A stretch of 64,000 nt of DNA from SHVO01 sp041905795 (lineage in GTDB: Bacteria; Pseudomonadota; Alphaproteobacteria; Rhodospirillales; Rhodospirillaceae). Under the pieces are notes generated by a model that had not been told where the DNA came from, searched no databases, and was given only the letters and a program-made list of their open reading frames with translations. The DNA is taken from contig JAYRKL010000013.1 of the NCBI GenBank assembly GCA_041905795.1, positions 1 to 64,000 of the forward strand, in the 5' to 3' direction. The translations under genes were made by a program, and so were the position numbers. Positions 8,229 through 18,182 of the stretch are shown piece by piece (positions within the stretch are counted from its first letter, which is position 1; the number at the start of each line of letters is the position of its first letter).

Positions 8229-9896
8229 TCACTTCGCCGCCATTTGCGACAGGCGCCTGCCGGGCAGAATGTCCTCGACGCTGGTCTTCACGTGCAGCAG
8301 CGACGGCGTGTTCTGCCTGAGCGCTTCGGTGAAGGCCGGGGCGAAGTCCTCGGTCTTGGTGACCGTAACGCCCCAGGCGCCGAACGAGCGCGCATAGGCC
8401 GCGAAATCGGGATTGCGCAGGTCGGTCGCCGACACGCGCCCGGGATAGTCGCGCTCCTGGTGCATGCGGATGGTGCCGTAGGAACCGTTGTCGATGACCA
8501 GGGTCGGGAAGTTAGCGCCGTACTGGACGGCGGTGGCGAGGTCCGAGGCGGCCATCAGGAAGCAGCCGTCGCCGGCGACGCCGACGACGGTGCGGTCGGG
8601 ATACACCAGCTTGGCGGCGATGGCGGCCGGGAAACCGAAACCCATGGCGCCGCTGGTGGGCGCCAGTTGGGTGCGGAAGGCGCGGTGCAGGTAATAGCGG
8701 TGCAGCCAGGCGGCGTAGTTGCCGGCGCCGTTGGTGACAATCGCGTCTTTCGGCAAGGTCTTTGCCAGCCAGGTGAATATCTCCGAGAGATTGACCGCGC
8801 CGGTCACCTGCACCGGCGCCACGAACGCTTCCAGGTCCGCGCGGGCCTCGGCGCGCCACACCGCCCAGGATTTGGCGATCTCGAGGCCGGCCAGCGCCAC
8901 CCCTGCGTTCGCCGTACCCGACACCGCCGTCACCGCCGCCGGCCAGACGCGATTGAGTTCACGCGGATCGGGATGGATGTGGACGAGCTTTTTCGCGGTC
9001 TCTTCGGCCGTGAACAGGCCGTAGCCTTGCGATGGATTCTCGCCGAGGCGGGCGCCGATGGCGATCAGGAGATCGGCCGAGCGCACCCGCGCCAACAGCT
9101 TCGGGTTCGGTCCGAGCCCGAGGTCGCCGATGTAGCAGGGATGATGATTGTCCAGGAGGTCCTTGCGCCGGAACGACAGGATCACCGGCAGGTCGATGCG
9201 CTTGGCCCAGGCGGCGAGCCGGTCGAGGGAGTCCTGGCTCCAGCCGGTGCCGCCCAGGATCAGGAGCGGCTTCTCGGCCCTCTCCAGGCGCGCCTTGAGC
9301 GCCGCGAGCGCGGCCGGGTCCATACCGGTGTGCGCCACCTGCACCGCCGCCGGCCGGCGCGGACCGGGATCGGACACCAGCATGTCTTCGGGCAGCGCCA
9401 CCACCACGGCCCCTGCCCGGCCTTGTTGGGCGGTGGCCAGCGCGCGGGTGGTGATCTCGACCACGCGCGCCGGATCGTCGATCTCCTCGCTGTGCTTGGC
9501 GAGGGATTCAAACATCGAGGGGTAGTAGACTTCCTGGAACGCCTCGCGGCCCTTGTCGGAGGTCCCCACCTGGCCCACGAACATGATCATGGGCACGGAA
9601 TCCTGCTGCGCCGTATGCACGCCCACCGCGCCTTGCGTCGCGCCCGGGCCGCGGGTGACGAAGCAGACGCCGGGCTTGCCGGTGAGCTTGCCGTAGGCCG
9701 TGGCCATGTTAGCGGCGGCGGCCTCGTGGCGGCAGGCGATCACCTTGATGTCGTTTTTCACGTCGGCGAAGGCGTCGAGCACCGCGAGATAGCTCTCGCC
9801 CGGCACACAGAACACGTGGTCGACGCCGTTGGCGATGAGGGTCTCGACCAGGCGCTGGGCGGCGGTGGTCTGGATGTTGCGCGTATTATCCGGCAT
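8229..9896 (-). CDS. ThDP-dependent enzyme of the acetolactate synthase / 2-oxoacid decarboxylase superfamily
   Basis: All three domains of the family are present in 555 residues. The N-terminal PYR domain carries the catalytic Glu in FCVPGESY. The middle domain begins near residue 190 (LLILGGTGWSQDS). The C-terminal PP domain carries the ThDP/Mg motif GDG...DN (AGDGCFLMAASDLA to VIDNGSYG). It overlaps the upstream aldehyde dehydrogenase gene by 11 bases, so the two are co-translated. That pairing suggests a 2-oxoacid is decarboxylated to an aldehyde, which the partner oxidises. With KgtP and glutaryl-CoA genes around it, 2-oxoadipate or 2-oxoglutarate are the leading candidate substrates (inference). 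Acetolactate synthase itself is less likely because no small subunit is present. Confidence 0.85.
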   Translation of the reverse strand: MPDNTRNIQTTAAQRLVETLIANGVDHVFCVPGESYLAVLDAFADVKNDIKVIACRHEAAAANMATAYGKLTGKPGVCFVTRGPGATQGAVGVHTAQQDSVPMIMFVGQVGTSDKGREAFQEVYYPSMFESLAKHSEEIDDPARVVEITTRALATAQQGRAGAVVVALPEDMLVSDPGPRRPAAVQVAHTGMDPAALAALKARLERAEKPLLILGGTGWSQDSLDRLAAWAKRIDLPVILSFRRKDLLDNHHPCYIGDLGLGPNPKLLARVRSADLLIAIGARLGENPSQGYGLFTAEETAKKLVHIHPDPRELNRVWPAAVTAVSGTANAGVALAGLEIAKSWAVWRAEARADLEAFVAPVQVTGAVNLSEIFTWLAKTLPKDAIVTNGAGNYAAWLHRYYLHRAFRTQLAPTSGAMGFGFPAAIAAKLVYPDRTVVGVAGDGCFLMAASDLATAVQYGANFPTLVIDNGSYGTIRMHQERDYPGRVSATDLRNPDFAAYARSFGAWGVTVTKTEDFAPAFTEALRQNTPSLLHVKTSVEDILPGRRLSQMAAK

Positions 9897-11334
9897 GGAC
9901 GTAACTCGTTTTCACCTTGGTGTAAAAATCACGCGCCAGCGGACCCTGTTCGCGCGGACCGAAGCTGGACATCTTGGTGCCGCCGAACGGCGCCTGCAGC
10001 TCCACGCCCGCGGTCGGCAGGTTGACCATCACCATGCCGGCCTTCAACTCGGCCTGGAACAGCCTGGCGTATTTGAGCGAGGTGGTGCAGACCCCGGCCG
10101 ACAGGCCGAACGGCGTATCGTTGGCCAGTTCCAGGGCGTGTTCGGCGGACTCGGCGGGGATCATGGCCGCCACCGGCCCGAAGATTTCTTCCTGGCTGAT
10201 GCGCATCTTGTTGTCGGCGTCGGCGAACAGCGCCGGACGCATGTAATAGCCCGGGGTCGGCCCATTGATGCGCTCGCCGCCCTTGGCCAGGCGCGCGCCC
10301 TCGTCCTTGCCGATGCCGATATAGGACAGGTTCTGCTTGAGCTGGGTTTCGCTCACCACCGGCCCGATATGGGTCTTGGGATCCATGGCGTCGCCGACGA
10401 CAATGCCGTCCAGGCGCGCGATCATCGCCTCGAGGAATCTCTTGTAGATGCCCTTGGTGACGATCAGGCGGCTGGAGGCCGTGCAGCGCTGGCCGGTGGA
10501 GAAGAAAGCGCCGTTGACCGCCACTTCGACGGCGTTCGCTAGGTCGGCGTCGTCCAGGACCACCAGCGGATTCTTGCCGCCCATCTCGAGTTGAAACGGC
10601 CGGAAGCGCGCCGCGCATTCCGCCGCCACCGCCGCGCCCACGGTCTGGGAGCCGGTGAAGGAGATGGCGGCGATGCCGGAATTCTTGAGCATGGCCTCGC
10701 CCACCGCCCGGCCCGGCCCCATCACCAGGTTGAACACCCCCGCCGGACATCCGGACTCGGCGATGATGCTGGCCATCGCCCAGGCGCTGGCCGGCGCGAT
10801 GTCGGCGGGCTTGAGCAGCACCGCGTTGCCGTACGCGAGCGCCGGCGCCACCTTCCACGCCGGAATGGCGACCGGGAAGTTCCACGGCGTGATCAAGCCG
10901 ACGACCCCCACCGCCTCGCGCCGCGTCTCCACGGTCACGCCGGGACGCACCGAAGGAATGGTGTCGCCGTGCGCGCGCAAGCAGTCGTTGGCGAAATATT
11001 TGAAGATCCGCGCCGCGCGCTGCACTTCGCCGCGGGCCTCGGCCAGGGTCTTGCCTTCCTCGCGGGCGAGAAGGCTCCCAAGTTCGCTTTCGCGCGCCAG
11101 CATCTTCTCGCCGACCTTGTCGAGCAGGTCGCCGCGGGTCTGCGCCGTGGCCTTGGCCCATTTCGGCCCCGCCTCACGGGCAGCGTCGACCGCCGTCTGC
11201 ACCTGGGCGGCGGACGCTTGCGTGAATTCGCCGACCACGTCGTCGAGGTTGGAGGGATTGATATCCCGGGCGGCGGTGGGTCCTTCGACCCATTCGCCGG
11301 CGATCAGGTTGGTGTGGATATCGGACTTGGCCAT
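9886..11334 (-). CDS. NAD(P)-dependent aldehyde dehydrogenase (2-oxoglutarate semialdehyde / semialdehyde dehydrogenase type)
   Basis: A 482-residue ALDH-superfamily enzyme. Catalytic Cys284 (FFSTGQRCTASS), general base Glu250 (QLEMGGKNP) and Asn152 (TPWNFPVAIP) are all present. The sequence resembles the YcbD-type branch that oxidises semialdehydes of C4-C5 dicarboxylates. The start is firm: GAGGAAA lies 7 bases before the ATG. The downstream ThDP enzyme gene begins inside its last codons, so the pair probably runs 2-oxoacid to aldehyde to carboxylate. The gene is divergent from the kgtP-like permease across a 311-bp promoter region. Confidence 0.9.
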   Translation of the reverse strand: MAKSDIHTNLIAGEWVEGPTAARDINPSNLDDVVGEFTQASAAQVQTAVDAAREAGPKWAKATAQTRGDLLDKVGEKMLARESELGSLLAREEGKTLAEARGEVQRAARIFKYFANDCLRAHGDTIPSVRPGVTVETRREAVGVVGLITPWNFPVAIPAWKVAPALAYGNAVLLKPADIAPASAWAMASIIAESGCPAGVFNLVMGPGRAVGEAMLKNSGIAAISFTGSQTVGAAVAAECAARFRPFQLEMGGKNPLVVLDDADLANAVEVAVNGAFFSTGQRCTASSRLIVTKGIYKRFLEAMIARLDGIVVGDAMDPKTHIGPVVSETQLKQNLSYIGIGKDEGARLAKGGERINGPTPGYYMRPALFADADNKMRISQEEIFGPVAAMIPAESAEHALELANDTPFGLSAGVCTTSLKYARLFQAELKAGMVMVNLPTAGVELQAPFGGTKMSSFGPREQGPLARDFYTKVKTSYVHAG

Positions 11335-11645
11335 GGTCGTTTCCTCGCGAGGGCCGCGGAGTGTCGTCTAAAGCGTACTATGAGGGATAGGGAAAGATTC
11401 GAATTGAGTTATGAGTTTTGCAAGCAGCCAAATTGCTTCGCCCCCCGCCGATTTCGCTCCCAACCTTGCCCCCGGCCTCGCCGACGCACACCGGTTCGTG
11501 AGCCTCAAATCCATGGGGCGCCGTCGATAAGTGGTAGCTTTCGGACGTGTTTTTAGGGATGCTGCGGCGTCATTTATAGTCCGTCCTGCGGCAAGGGCCT
11601 GCAAGGCCCTGGGGAAAGCCCAGCGACGGTACAGGGGAGCACGTG
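11335..11645. other. 311-bp divergent promoter region (aldehyde dehydrogenase / permease)
   Basis: No gene. It must contain the promoters of both flanking operons. A small hairpin AGGGCC-TGCAA-GGCCCT (11594-11610) lies in the permease leader, and a strong ribosome site AGGGGAG (11632-11638) precedes the permease ATG. I cannot assign -35/-10 boxes with confidence. Confidence 0.6.
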
Positions 11646-12971
11646 ATGAGTTCAGTTGAAGAAGTGGAAGCCACCCATGCGCCCGCCGGCGCGTCCAAGC
11701 GTTCGATGGCCTGGCGCATCAAGGCGATCTTCGGGGGGTCCGTCGGCAATCTGGTGGAATGGTACGACTGGTACGTGTACTCGGCCTTCGCCCTGTATTT
11801 CGCCAAGTCGTTCTTCCCGAGCGGCGACCAGACCGCGCAGCTCCTGAACACCGCCGCGGTATTCGCCGCCGGCTTCCTCGTCCGCCCCATCGGCAGCTGG
11901 CTCATGGGCATCTATGCCGACAAGCACGGCCGCCGCTCCGCCCTGGTGATGTCGATGGTGGTCATGGGCCTGGGCTCGCTGGTGATCGCCATCACTCCCG
12001 ATTACTCCTCCATCGGCTTCCTGGCGCCGGTGATCCTGGTGCTGGCCCGCGTCGGCCAGGGCCTGTCGGTGGGCGGCGAGTACGCCGCCAGCGCCACCTA
12101 TCTCAGCGAAGTCGCCGGCAAGAACCTGCGCGGTTTCTTCGGCAGCTTCCAGTACGTGACCCTGATCATGGGCCAGTTGCTGGCGCTGGCTACCGCCGTG
12201 GTCCTGCAGACCCAGATGGACGCGGCCGACCTCGCCGCCTGGGGCTGGCGCATCCCGTTCGCCATCGGCGCGGTGCTGTCGATCATGGCGCTGTTCGTGA
12301 TGCTCAAGCTCGAGGAAACCGAATCCTTCGAAGCCGTGAAGAAGAAGGCCAAGCCCATCAACTCGTGGAAGATGATGGCCGAGCACCCCAAGGAACTCCT
12401 GATCGTGCTGGGCCTCACCTGCGGCGGCTCGCTCGGCTTCTACACCTTCAGCACCTATATCCAGCAGTTCCTGGCCAACACTTCGGGCTTCTCCAAGGAA
12501 GACGCGACCGAGATCACCACCGTCGCCATGCTGATCTTCATGTGCGTCCAGCCCCTGTTCGGCTGGATCTCGGACAAGGTCGGCCGCAAACCGCTCCTGA
12601 TCGCCTTCGGCGTCCTCGGCACCCTCATGACCGTTCCCATCATGAGCACGCTGGAAAGCACCAAGGACGCGGCCACCGCGGTCGGCCTGGTGAGCTTGGC
12701 CCTGATCGTGCAGAGCTGCTACACCTCGATCAGCGGCCTGTTCAAGGCCGAGATGTTCCCGACCGAAATCCGCGCCCTGGGCGTCGGCCTGCCCTATGCG
12801 TTGGGGGTCTCGCTGGTCGGCGGCACGGGCCCGTTCGTCGCCCTGCTGTTCAAGAACGAGGGCCATGAGTCGCTGTTCTACTGGTACGTCACCTTCTTCA
12901 TCGCCATCTTCTGCGCCACCGCCATCTACGCCCGCGACATGAAGGCGCACAGCAAGATCTTGGAAGACTGA
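11646..12971 (+). CDS. kgtP: MFS dicarboxylate:H+ symporter, KgtP-like (2-oxoglutarate permease)
   Basis: A 441-residue transporter of the metabolite:H+ symporter family with about 12 membrane segments. It matches E. coli KgtP through its length: GNLVEWYDWYVYSAFALYF, the loop GIYADKHGRRSALVMS, RVGQGLSVGGEYAASATY, and FKAEMFPTEIRALGVGL. The expected substrate is 2-oxoglutarate; a one-carbon-longer 2-oxoadipate is a reasonable alternative given the neighbours. The ATG at 11646 is preferred over the GTG at 11643 because AGGGGAG lies 7 bases before it. It is divergent from the ALDH/ThDP operon and followed by a strong terminator. Confidence 0.88.
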   Translation: MSSVEEVEATHAPAGASKRSMAWRIKAIFGGSVGNLVEWYDWYVYSAFALYFAKSFFPSGDQTAQLLNTAAVFAAGFLVRPIGSWLMGIYADKHGRRSALVMSMVVMGLGSLVIAITPDYSSIGFLAPVILVLARVGQGLSVGGEYAASATYLSEVAGKNLRGFFGSFQYVTLIMGQLLALATAVVLQTQMDAADLAAWGWRIPFAIGAVLSIMALFVMLKLEETESFEAVKKKAKPINSWKMMAEHPKELLIVLGLTCGGSLGFYTFSTYIQQFLANTSGFSKEDATEITTVAMLIFMCVQPLFGWISDKVGRKPLLIAFGVLGTLMTVPIMSTLESTKDAATAVGLVSLALIVQSCYTSISGLFKAEMFPTEIRALGVGLPYALGVSLVGGTGPFVALLFKNEGHESLFYWYVTFFIAIFCATAIYARDMKAHSKILED

Positions 12972-12993
12972 AGCGTCAGTCTCCAGAAACGCA

Positions 12994-13023
12994 AAAGGCC
13001 CGCTGGAAACAGCGGGCCTTTTT
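12994..13023. terminator. bidirectional intrinsic terminator (kgtP / gcdH)
   Basis: 11-bp arms AAAGGCCCGCT (12994-13004) and AGCGGGCCTTT (13011-13021), with a T run after it and an A run before it, between two convergent genes. Confidence 0.9.
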
Positions 13024-13040
13024 GTTTGGTACTTTTTCAT

Positions 13041-13071
13041 TGTCATTCCCGGGCTTGACCCGGGAATGACA
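13041..13071. repeat. alphaproteobacterial palindromic intergenic repeat (CTTGA core)
   Basis: Perfect 13-bp arms TGTCATTCCCGGG and CCCGGGAATGACA around CTTGA. Elements of this shape are dispersed in many alphaproteobacterial genomes. A relative with the same CTTGA core but different arm bases occurs at 45946-45964. Confidence 0.75.
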
Positions 13072-13079
13072 GCCTGAGT

Positions 13080-14297
<1,218 letters not shown>

Positions 14298-14433
14298 ATG
14301 TGTGTCCTTGGGGTGGGTCACGAGACTGCGGGATGTAGCGCCAACCGCTTTTATCGGAAAAGCGATATAACCTGATTATCCTATGAATTCTATCGATGAG
14401 CCGCCCCCCGTGGACAGCCCCCATGGGCAGCCT

Positions 14434-15756
14434 CTATCCCGGCGCCAGCATGAACAGGCTGTCGCCCAGGGCGGCCAATCGGGTCCGGGAGCGGATGCCG
14501 GCAACTTTGGCCACCGTGGCGAAACCCTCCATCACTTCCGCTTCGGTGGCGGTGAACTTTTCCTTCTGCAACGCCGTTCGTTCGGGATCGGCAAAGATAC
14601 CCCGCCATGCCAAAGGGGAAGAGTCCGCACCGCGTTCACGAAACGCGGCAACCAGCGTGTCGGCGATCTTGCGCGCCGCGCTGGTGTCGCCATGCCCCGG
14701 CAGGTAGGTGTCGAGCGCCGGCCCCGGATCGTTCGCCGCAATCACGCCCTGACGCGACGACAAAAACGCGGCCATTGCCCGCGCCGCGTCTTCAGGCGTT
14801 CGCACGGTCGCGTTGACGAAATTGGTGACCTGTCCGATGCCCGGACGGTCGGACGGCATCAGGTTGACGGCCGGCGTCCCGAGCAGCGCGGCTTCCAAAC
14901 CGGTCGTGCACCCCGTGTGTACAAGCAATTCCGCGCCAAGAACCCAGGGATGCGGATCCGATTGCGTGATGACACGGGCGTTGGCCGCGCCCGCAAATAT
15001 CTTCTGCCAGTATTCAGCGCGTTCGCCCGGATGAGGGCGTATCACGAACGTGAGTCCCTTGATGTTGCTCACCGCCCATTGCATCAGCGACAACATCGCC
15101 TTGTGATTGGCCTGCTCCCAGACGACGGTTTCAAAAAACAGCTTCTCGCGGCCGGCACGGTCCGGTCCGTCGAACGCCCCGGCTTCCGCGTGCACCGACA
15201 TGTTGATGGCGCCATCCTTGTTCCAAATGCTGTTGATGGTGGCGTAATTGGTGTTGAACAGGATGTAGGGCTTGAGCGGACCGATGCGCTGATCCTTGGC
15301 GCCGAAAGCCTCCCGCAGCGCCGGCGACATGAGTGAAATGCGGGGATTTCCGGTCGCATGCACCTTTCCGCGCAGCGTGGGAAATCTGCTTTCAACCGCC
15401 TCCTTATGAGCTTCGCTTTGCGCAAAGAACAGCTCGCACGCCATCCCCGCTTCTTCGGCGAAAGCGTACATGAAGCCGTTGTGTTCGGTGAATACCAGGA
15501 CCTCTTCATCACTGGCCGCGACGACGTGACCGGCGCGGCGCGCCTCGGCCATGTGCCGGCCCTGGATCTTGTTCATCGTCTTGAACAGGAAAATCCCATC
15601 CGGCAAAGCCGCGAGGTTGGCCTCGGTGGTCATCGACCAATGATTGCCCAGGACGACCGTGCACCCGGCCTCAAGAAGATGCGCGGCGATCAGCAACCGC
15701 GAGGGCAATTCGCGATGTTTGATCTCGATAGGCAGGTAAACGACACGCTGCGTCAT
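14434..15756 (-). CDS. surface carbohydrate biosynthesis protein, GT-B-like
   Basis: A 440-residue protein with a GT-B-like layout. The N-terminal half begins VVYLPIEIKHRELPSRLLIA and contains a NTNYATINS segment. The C-terminal half has FVIRPHPGERAEYW and HTGCTTGLEAALLGTPAVNL, the nucleotide-sugar or polyol-phosphate binding signature seen in surface-polysaccharide enzymes. It resembles the 'surface carbohydrate biosynthesis protein' family of magnetospirilla and relatives; the exact reaction is unknown. A 60-base sample (15361-15420) is about 55% GC, clearly below neighbouring genes. The start lies 30 bases from tRNA-derived repeats. Both suggest horizontal acquisition. No other polysaccharide genes are adjacent. 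Confidence 0.7.
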   Translation of the reverse strand: MTQRVVYLPIEIKHRELPSRLLIAAHLLEAGCTVVLGNHWSMTTEANLAALPDGIFLFKTMNKIQGRHMAEARRAGHVVAASDEEVLVFTEHNGFMYAFAEEAGMACELFFAQSEAHKEAVESRFPTLRGKVHATGNPRISLMSPALREAFGAKDQRIGPLKPYILFNTNYATINSIWNKDGAINMSVHAEAGAFDGPDRAGREKLFFETVVWEQANHKAMLSLMQWAVSNIKGLTFVIRPHPGERAEYWQKIFAGAANARVITQSDPHPWVLGAELLVHTGCTTGLEAALLGTPAVNLMPSDRPGIGQVTNFVNATVRTPEDAARAMAAFLSSRQGVIAANDPGPALDTYLPGHGDTSAARKIADTLVAAFRERGADSSPLAWRGIFADPERTALQKEKFTATEAEVMEGFATVAKVAGIRSRTRLAALGDSLFMLAPG

Positions 15757-15786
15757 TTATCGCCCTATGCGTGCGGGAAAACGATA

Positions 15787-15986
15787 TGGCCGGAACGACG
15801 GGATTTGAACCGTCCGGCCGAAGGCCGGCAAAACAAATGACTCTCGCAGGTTCAAATCCTGTCGCCCCGGCCGCAGGGGAACAAAATGGCCGGAGTGATA
15901 GGATTTGAACCGCCCGGCCGAAGGCCGGCAAAACGATGACTCTCGCAGGTTCAAATCCTGTCGCCCCGGGCCGCGGGGGAACAAAA
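15787..15986. repeat. two 100-bp tandem tRNA-Pro-derived repeats
   Basis: Units at 15787-15886 and 15887-15986 are nearly identical and abut the 3' CCA end of tRNA-Pro. The first 25 bases of each match the last 25 of the tRNA (CCA, acceptor strand, T-arm) with three mismatches. Each unit also holds an inverted T-arm copy (15844-15865, 15943-15964) perfectly complementary to 22 bases of the tRNA, and a CCGGCC/GGCCGG hairpin. Confidence 0.85.
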
Positions 15987-16063
15987 TGGTCGGAGCGACA
16001 GGATTTGAACCTGCGACCCCCAGACCCCCAGTCTGGTGCGCTACCAGGCTGCGCCACGCTCCG
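15987..16063 (-). tRNA. tRNA-Pro (anticodon GGG)
   Basis: On the minus strand the cloverleaf is complete. The acceptor arms are CGGAGCG and CGCTCCG. The D-arm contains AGCCTGGTAGC. The anticodon stem CCAGA/TCTGG closes the loop CTGGGGG (anticodon GGG, reading CCC). The T-arm contains GGTTCAAATCC. The discriminator A is followed by an encoded CCA (15989-15987). Confidence 0.96.
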
Positions 16064-16160
16064 ACCGTGCTCGGGGCCCTTGGGTATCGGCCGGGCCCTC
16101 GGCGGGCGGCACTATAACAGCGCTTTTCCGCAACACAACGTTTGAAAAAGTCCGGAAAAA

Positions 16161-16670
16161 TCAGGCGGCAAGGGCCCGTTTCAGGTCGTCCCTGAGCCCG
16201 GTGAGTTCGGCCAGCAGCAGCTTGGCCTCGTCGCGGGAGAGATGTGGCCCGGCGAGCGCGGACTCACGCGCGGCCTCGGCGCGGGGCATCTCCGGCGCCT
16301 TGTTCTCGCGCGGCGCTTCATCGGCGGCCTTGGCTCCGGTCTCGCGCAGGAGTTTTTGCACGCCGCGGATGGTCATGCCGTCGGTGTACAGCAGGCCGCG
16401 GATGCGTTTCAGCAGCGCCACGTCCTCGGGGCGGTAATAGCGCCGGCCGCCGCCGCGCTTGAGAGGGCGGACCTGGCTGAACTTGGTTTCCCAGAACCGC
16501 AGCACGTGCTGCGGCACGTTCAGATCGGCGGCGACTTCACTGATGGTGCGGAAAGCGCCGTCGGATTTCGCGGCGCGGTGATCGCCGCGGGCGGTGTCCG
16601 GGCGCAGCGATTCCGGCAGATCGAGGTCCAGCTCGGGACCATCCTGACCGGGAAATTCGCCGGAAATCAC
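16161..16670 (-). CDS. MerR-family transcriptional regulator
   Basis: A 169-residue protein. A MerR-type winged helix spans about residues 40-110 (FRTISEVAADLNVPQHVLRFW, FSQVRPLKRGGGRRYYRPED, LLYTDGMTIRGVQKLL). It has an acidic N-terminal extension and an Ala/Glu-rich helical tail. No metal-binding cysteines are present. It follows ihfA by 7 bases, the standard alphaproteobacterial arrangement of plsX-fabH-ihfA-merR. Its target is unknown. The start codon is GTG. Confidence 0.88.
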   Translation of the reverse strand: MISGEFPGQDGPELDLDLPESLRPDTARGDHRAAKSDGAFRTISEVAADLNVPQHVLRFWETKFSQVRPLKRGGGRRYYRPEDVALLKRIRGLLYTDGMTIRGVQKLLRETGAKAADEAPRENKAPEMPRAEAARESALAGPHLSRDEAKLLLAELTGLRDDLKRALAA

Positions 16671-16677
16671 GGGGCGA

Positions 16678-17022
16678 TCACGGGTTAGGCGTGCCGGTCG
16701 CCGGGGCGGCAGGGCGCGCGGGTGCGCCGGTATGGCCCTGACGGATGCGGGCTTTCAACAGCTGGGACGGGCGGAAGACCAGAACCTTGCGCGGAAGGAT
16801 CGGCACTTCATCGCCGGTTTTGGGATTGCGCCCAATGCGTTGTCCCTTCTGGCGCACCGAAAAGCTGCCGAAGGATGAAATCTTCACGGTCTCGTTCCGC
16901 AGCAACGCCTGGGTGATTTCCGCAAGCACCATCTCCAGCAAGTCCGCGGACTCGTTACGGGACAGGCCGACTTCCTGGTAGATCGCTTCGCTGAGCTGCG
17001 CGCGGGTAATGGTCTCGGCCAC
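16678..17022 (-). CDS. ihfA: integration host factor subunit alpha
   Basis: A 114-residue DNA-bending protein of the HU/IHF family. MAETITRAQLSEAIYQEVGLSRNE forms the dimer helices, VKISSFGSFSVRQKGQR leads into the DNA-binding arms, and RNPKTGDEVPI carries the arm-tip proline that intercalates into DNA. It ends with a 20-residue Ala/Pro-rich tail beyond the usual E. coli length. It works with IhfB, encoded elsewhere, in nucleoid structure, recombination and transcription. It lies between fabH and merR in the conserved cluster, with a 185-bp gap to fabH that may carry its own promoter. Confidence 0.95.
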   Translation of the reverse strand: MAETITRAQLSEAIYQEVGLSRNESADLLEMVLAEITQALLRNETVKISSFGSFSVRQKGQRIGRNPKTGDEVPILPRKVLVFRPSQLLKARIRQGHTGAPARPAAPATGTPNP

Positions 17023-17207
17023 TTTTCGCGCTCCTTTTGGAAACAGCGTGAAAACAAGAGGTTATATTTTGCCCCCCACCTCGTCAATACAGGTTATCTA
17101 AGTGTAGCAATGCTTTAGGTCATAAAAGACCAAAGCGGCCCCGGCCGGACCGCATAAAATCAACCCTTGATTGATTTATATCGGGAAAAGCACCCGAAAA
17201 AGGCGTT

Positions 17208-18179
17208 CTAAAACCTGGCCAGGGCCGAGCCCCAGGTGAATCCGCCGCCCATGGCCTCGAGAAGCAGGAGGTCGCCCCGCTTGATCCGCCCATCCCGCAC
17301 CGCCGTGTCCAGCGCCAGGGGAATCGAGGCGGCGGAGGTATTGGCGTGGCGGTCGACGGTGACAATCACTTTCGACGGGTCGAGGCCCAGTTTGTCCGCG
17401 GTGGAATCGAGGATGCGGCGGTTGGCCTGGTGCGGCACCAGCCAGTCGATGGCCGAGACCGGCAGGCCGTTGGCTGCCAGCGCCTCCTGCACCGTGGCGG
17501 CGAGGTTCACCACGGCGTGGCGGAAGACCTCTTTGCCCTTCATGCGGATATGCCCGGCCAGTCCCGTCGTCGACGGGCCGCCGTCGACATAGAGCATGTC
17601 GTGATGGCGGCCGTCGGAATGCAGATGGGTGGACAGCACGCCGCGGTCCGCCGGGGTGCCCTGCCCGTTCTCGGCCCTCAGCACCACGGCGCCGGCGCCG
17701 TCGCCGAACAACACGCAGGTGGCGCGGTCTTTCCAGTCGAGGATGCGCGAGAACACTTCGGCGCCGATCAGCAAGACGGTATTCGCCTGTCCGGCCTTGA
17801 TGAAGTTGTCGGCGGTGGCGAGGCCATAGACGAACCCGGAGCACACCGCCTGGATGTCGAAGGACGGAATCCCGGGGCGCGCCAACGCCGCCTGCACCCG
17901 CGCCGCGGTAGCGGGAAAGGTCTGGTCCGGTGTCGCGGTGGCGACGACGATGAGGTCGATATCGGTGCCGGCGACGCCCGCCGCCGCCAGCGCCCTGGTG
18001 GCCGCGGCGATGGCGAGATCGGAGGTCTTCTCGCCGTCGGCGGCGATATGACGCTGGCGGATGCCGCTGCGCTCGACGATCCACTCGTCGGAGGTGTCGA
18101 CCATCTTGGCGAGGTCGCTGTTGGTGAGGATTTTGGCGGGAAGGTACGACCCTGTGCCGGCGATGACGGAACGGCGCAT
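17208..18179 (-). CDS. fabH: 3-oxoacyl-ACP synthase III
   Basis: A 323-residue KAS III that starts fatty-acid synthesis by condensing acetyl-CoA with malonyl-ACP. The catalytic triad is Cys113 (DIQAVCSGFVYGL), His250 (WLVPHQANRRI) and Asn280 (RHANTSAASIP). The glycine-rich GDGAGAVVLRA is also typical. It starts 3 bases after plsX, so the two are co-transcribed and link phospholipid and fatty-acid initiation. Confidence 0.97.
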   Translation of the reverse strand: MRRSVIAGTGSYLPAKILTNSDLAKMVDTSDEWIVERSGIRQRHIAADGEKTSDLAIAAATRALAAAGVAGTDIDLIVVATATPDQTFPATAARVQAALARPGIPSFDIQAVCSGFVYGLATADNFIKAGQANTVLLIGAEVFSRILDWKDRATCVLFGDGAGAVVLRAENGQGTPADRGVLSTHLHSDGRHHDMLYVDGGPSTTGLAGHIRMKGKEVFRHAVVNLAATVQEALAANGLPVSAIDWLVPHQANRRILDSTADKLGLDPSKVIVTVDRHANTSAASIPLALDTAVRDGRIKRGDLLLLEAMGGGFTWGSALARF

Positions 18180-18182
18180 GCT

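Noticed and set aside
15671..16057. 128-aa frame beginning MAQPGSAPDWGSGGRRFKSC
   Set aside because: This is the well-known false translation of a tRNA-Pro gene; the region is tRNA plus tRNA-derived repeats.
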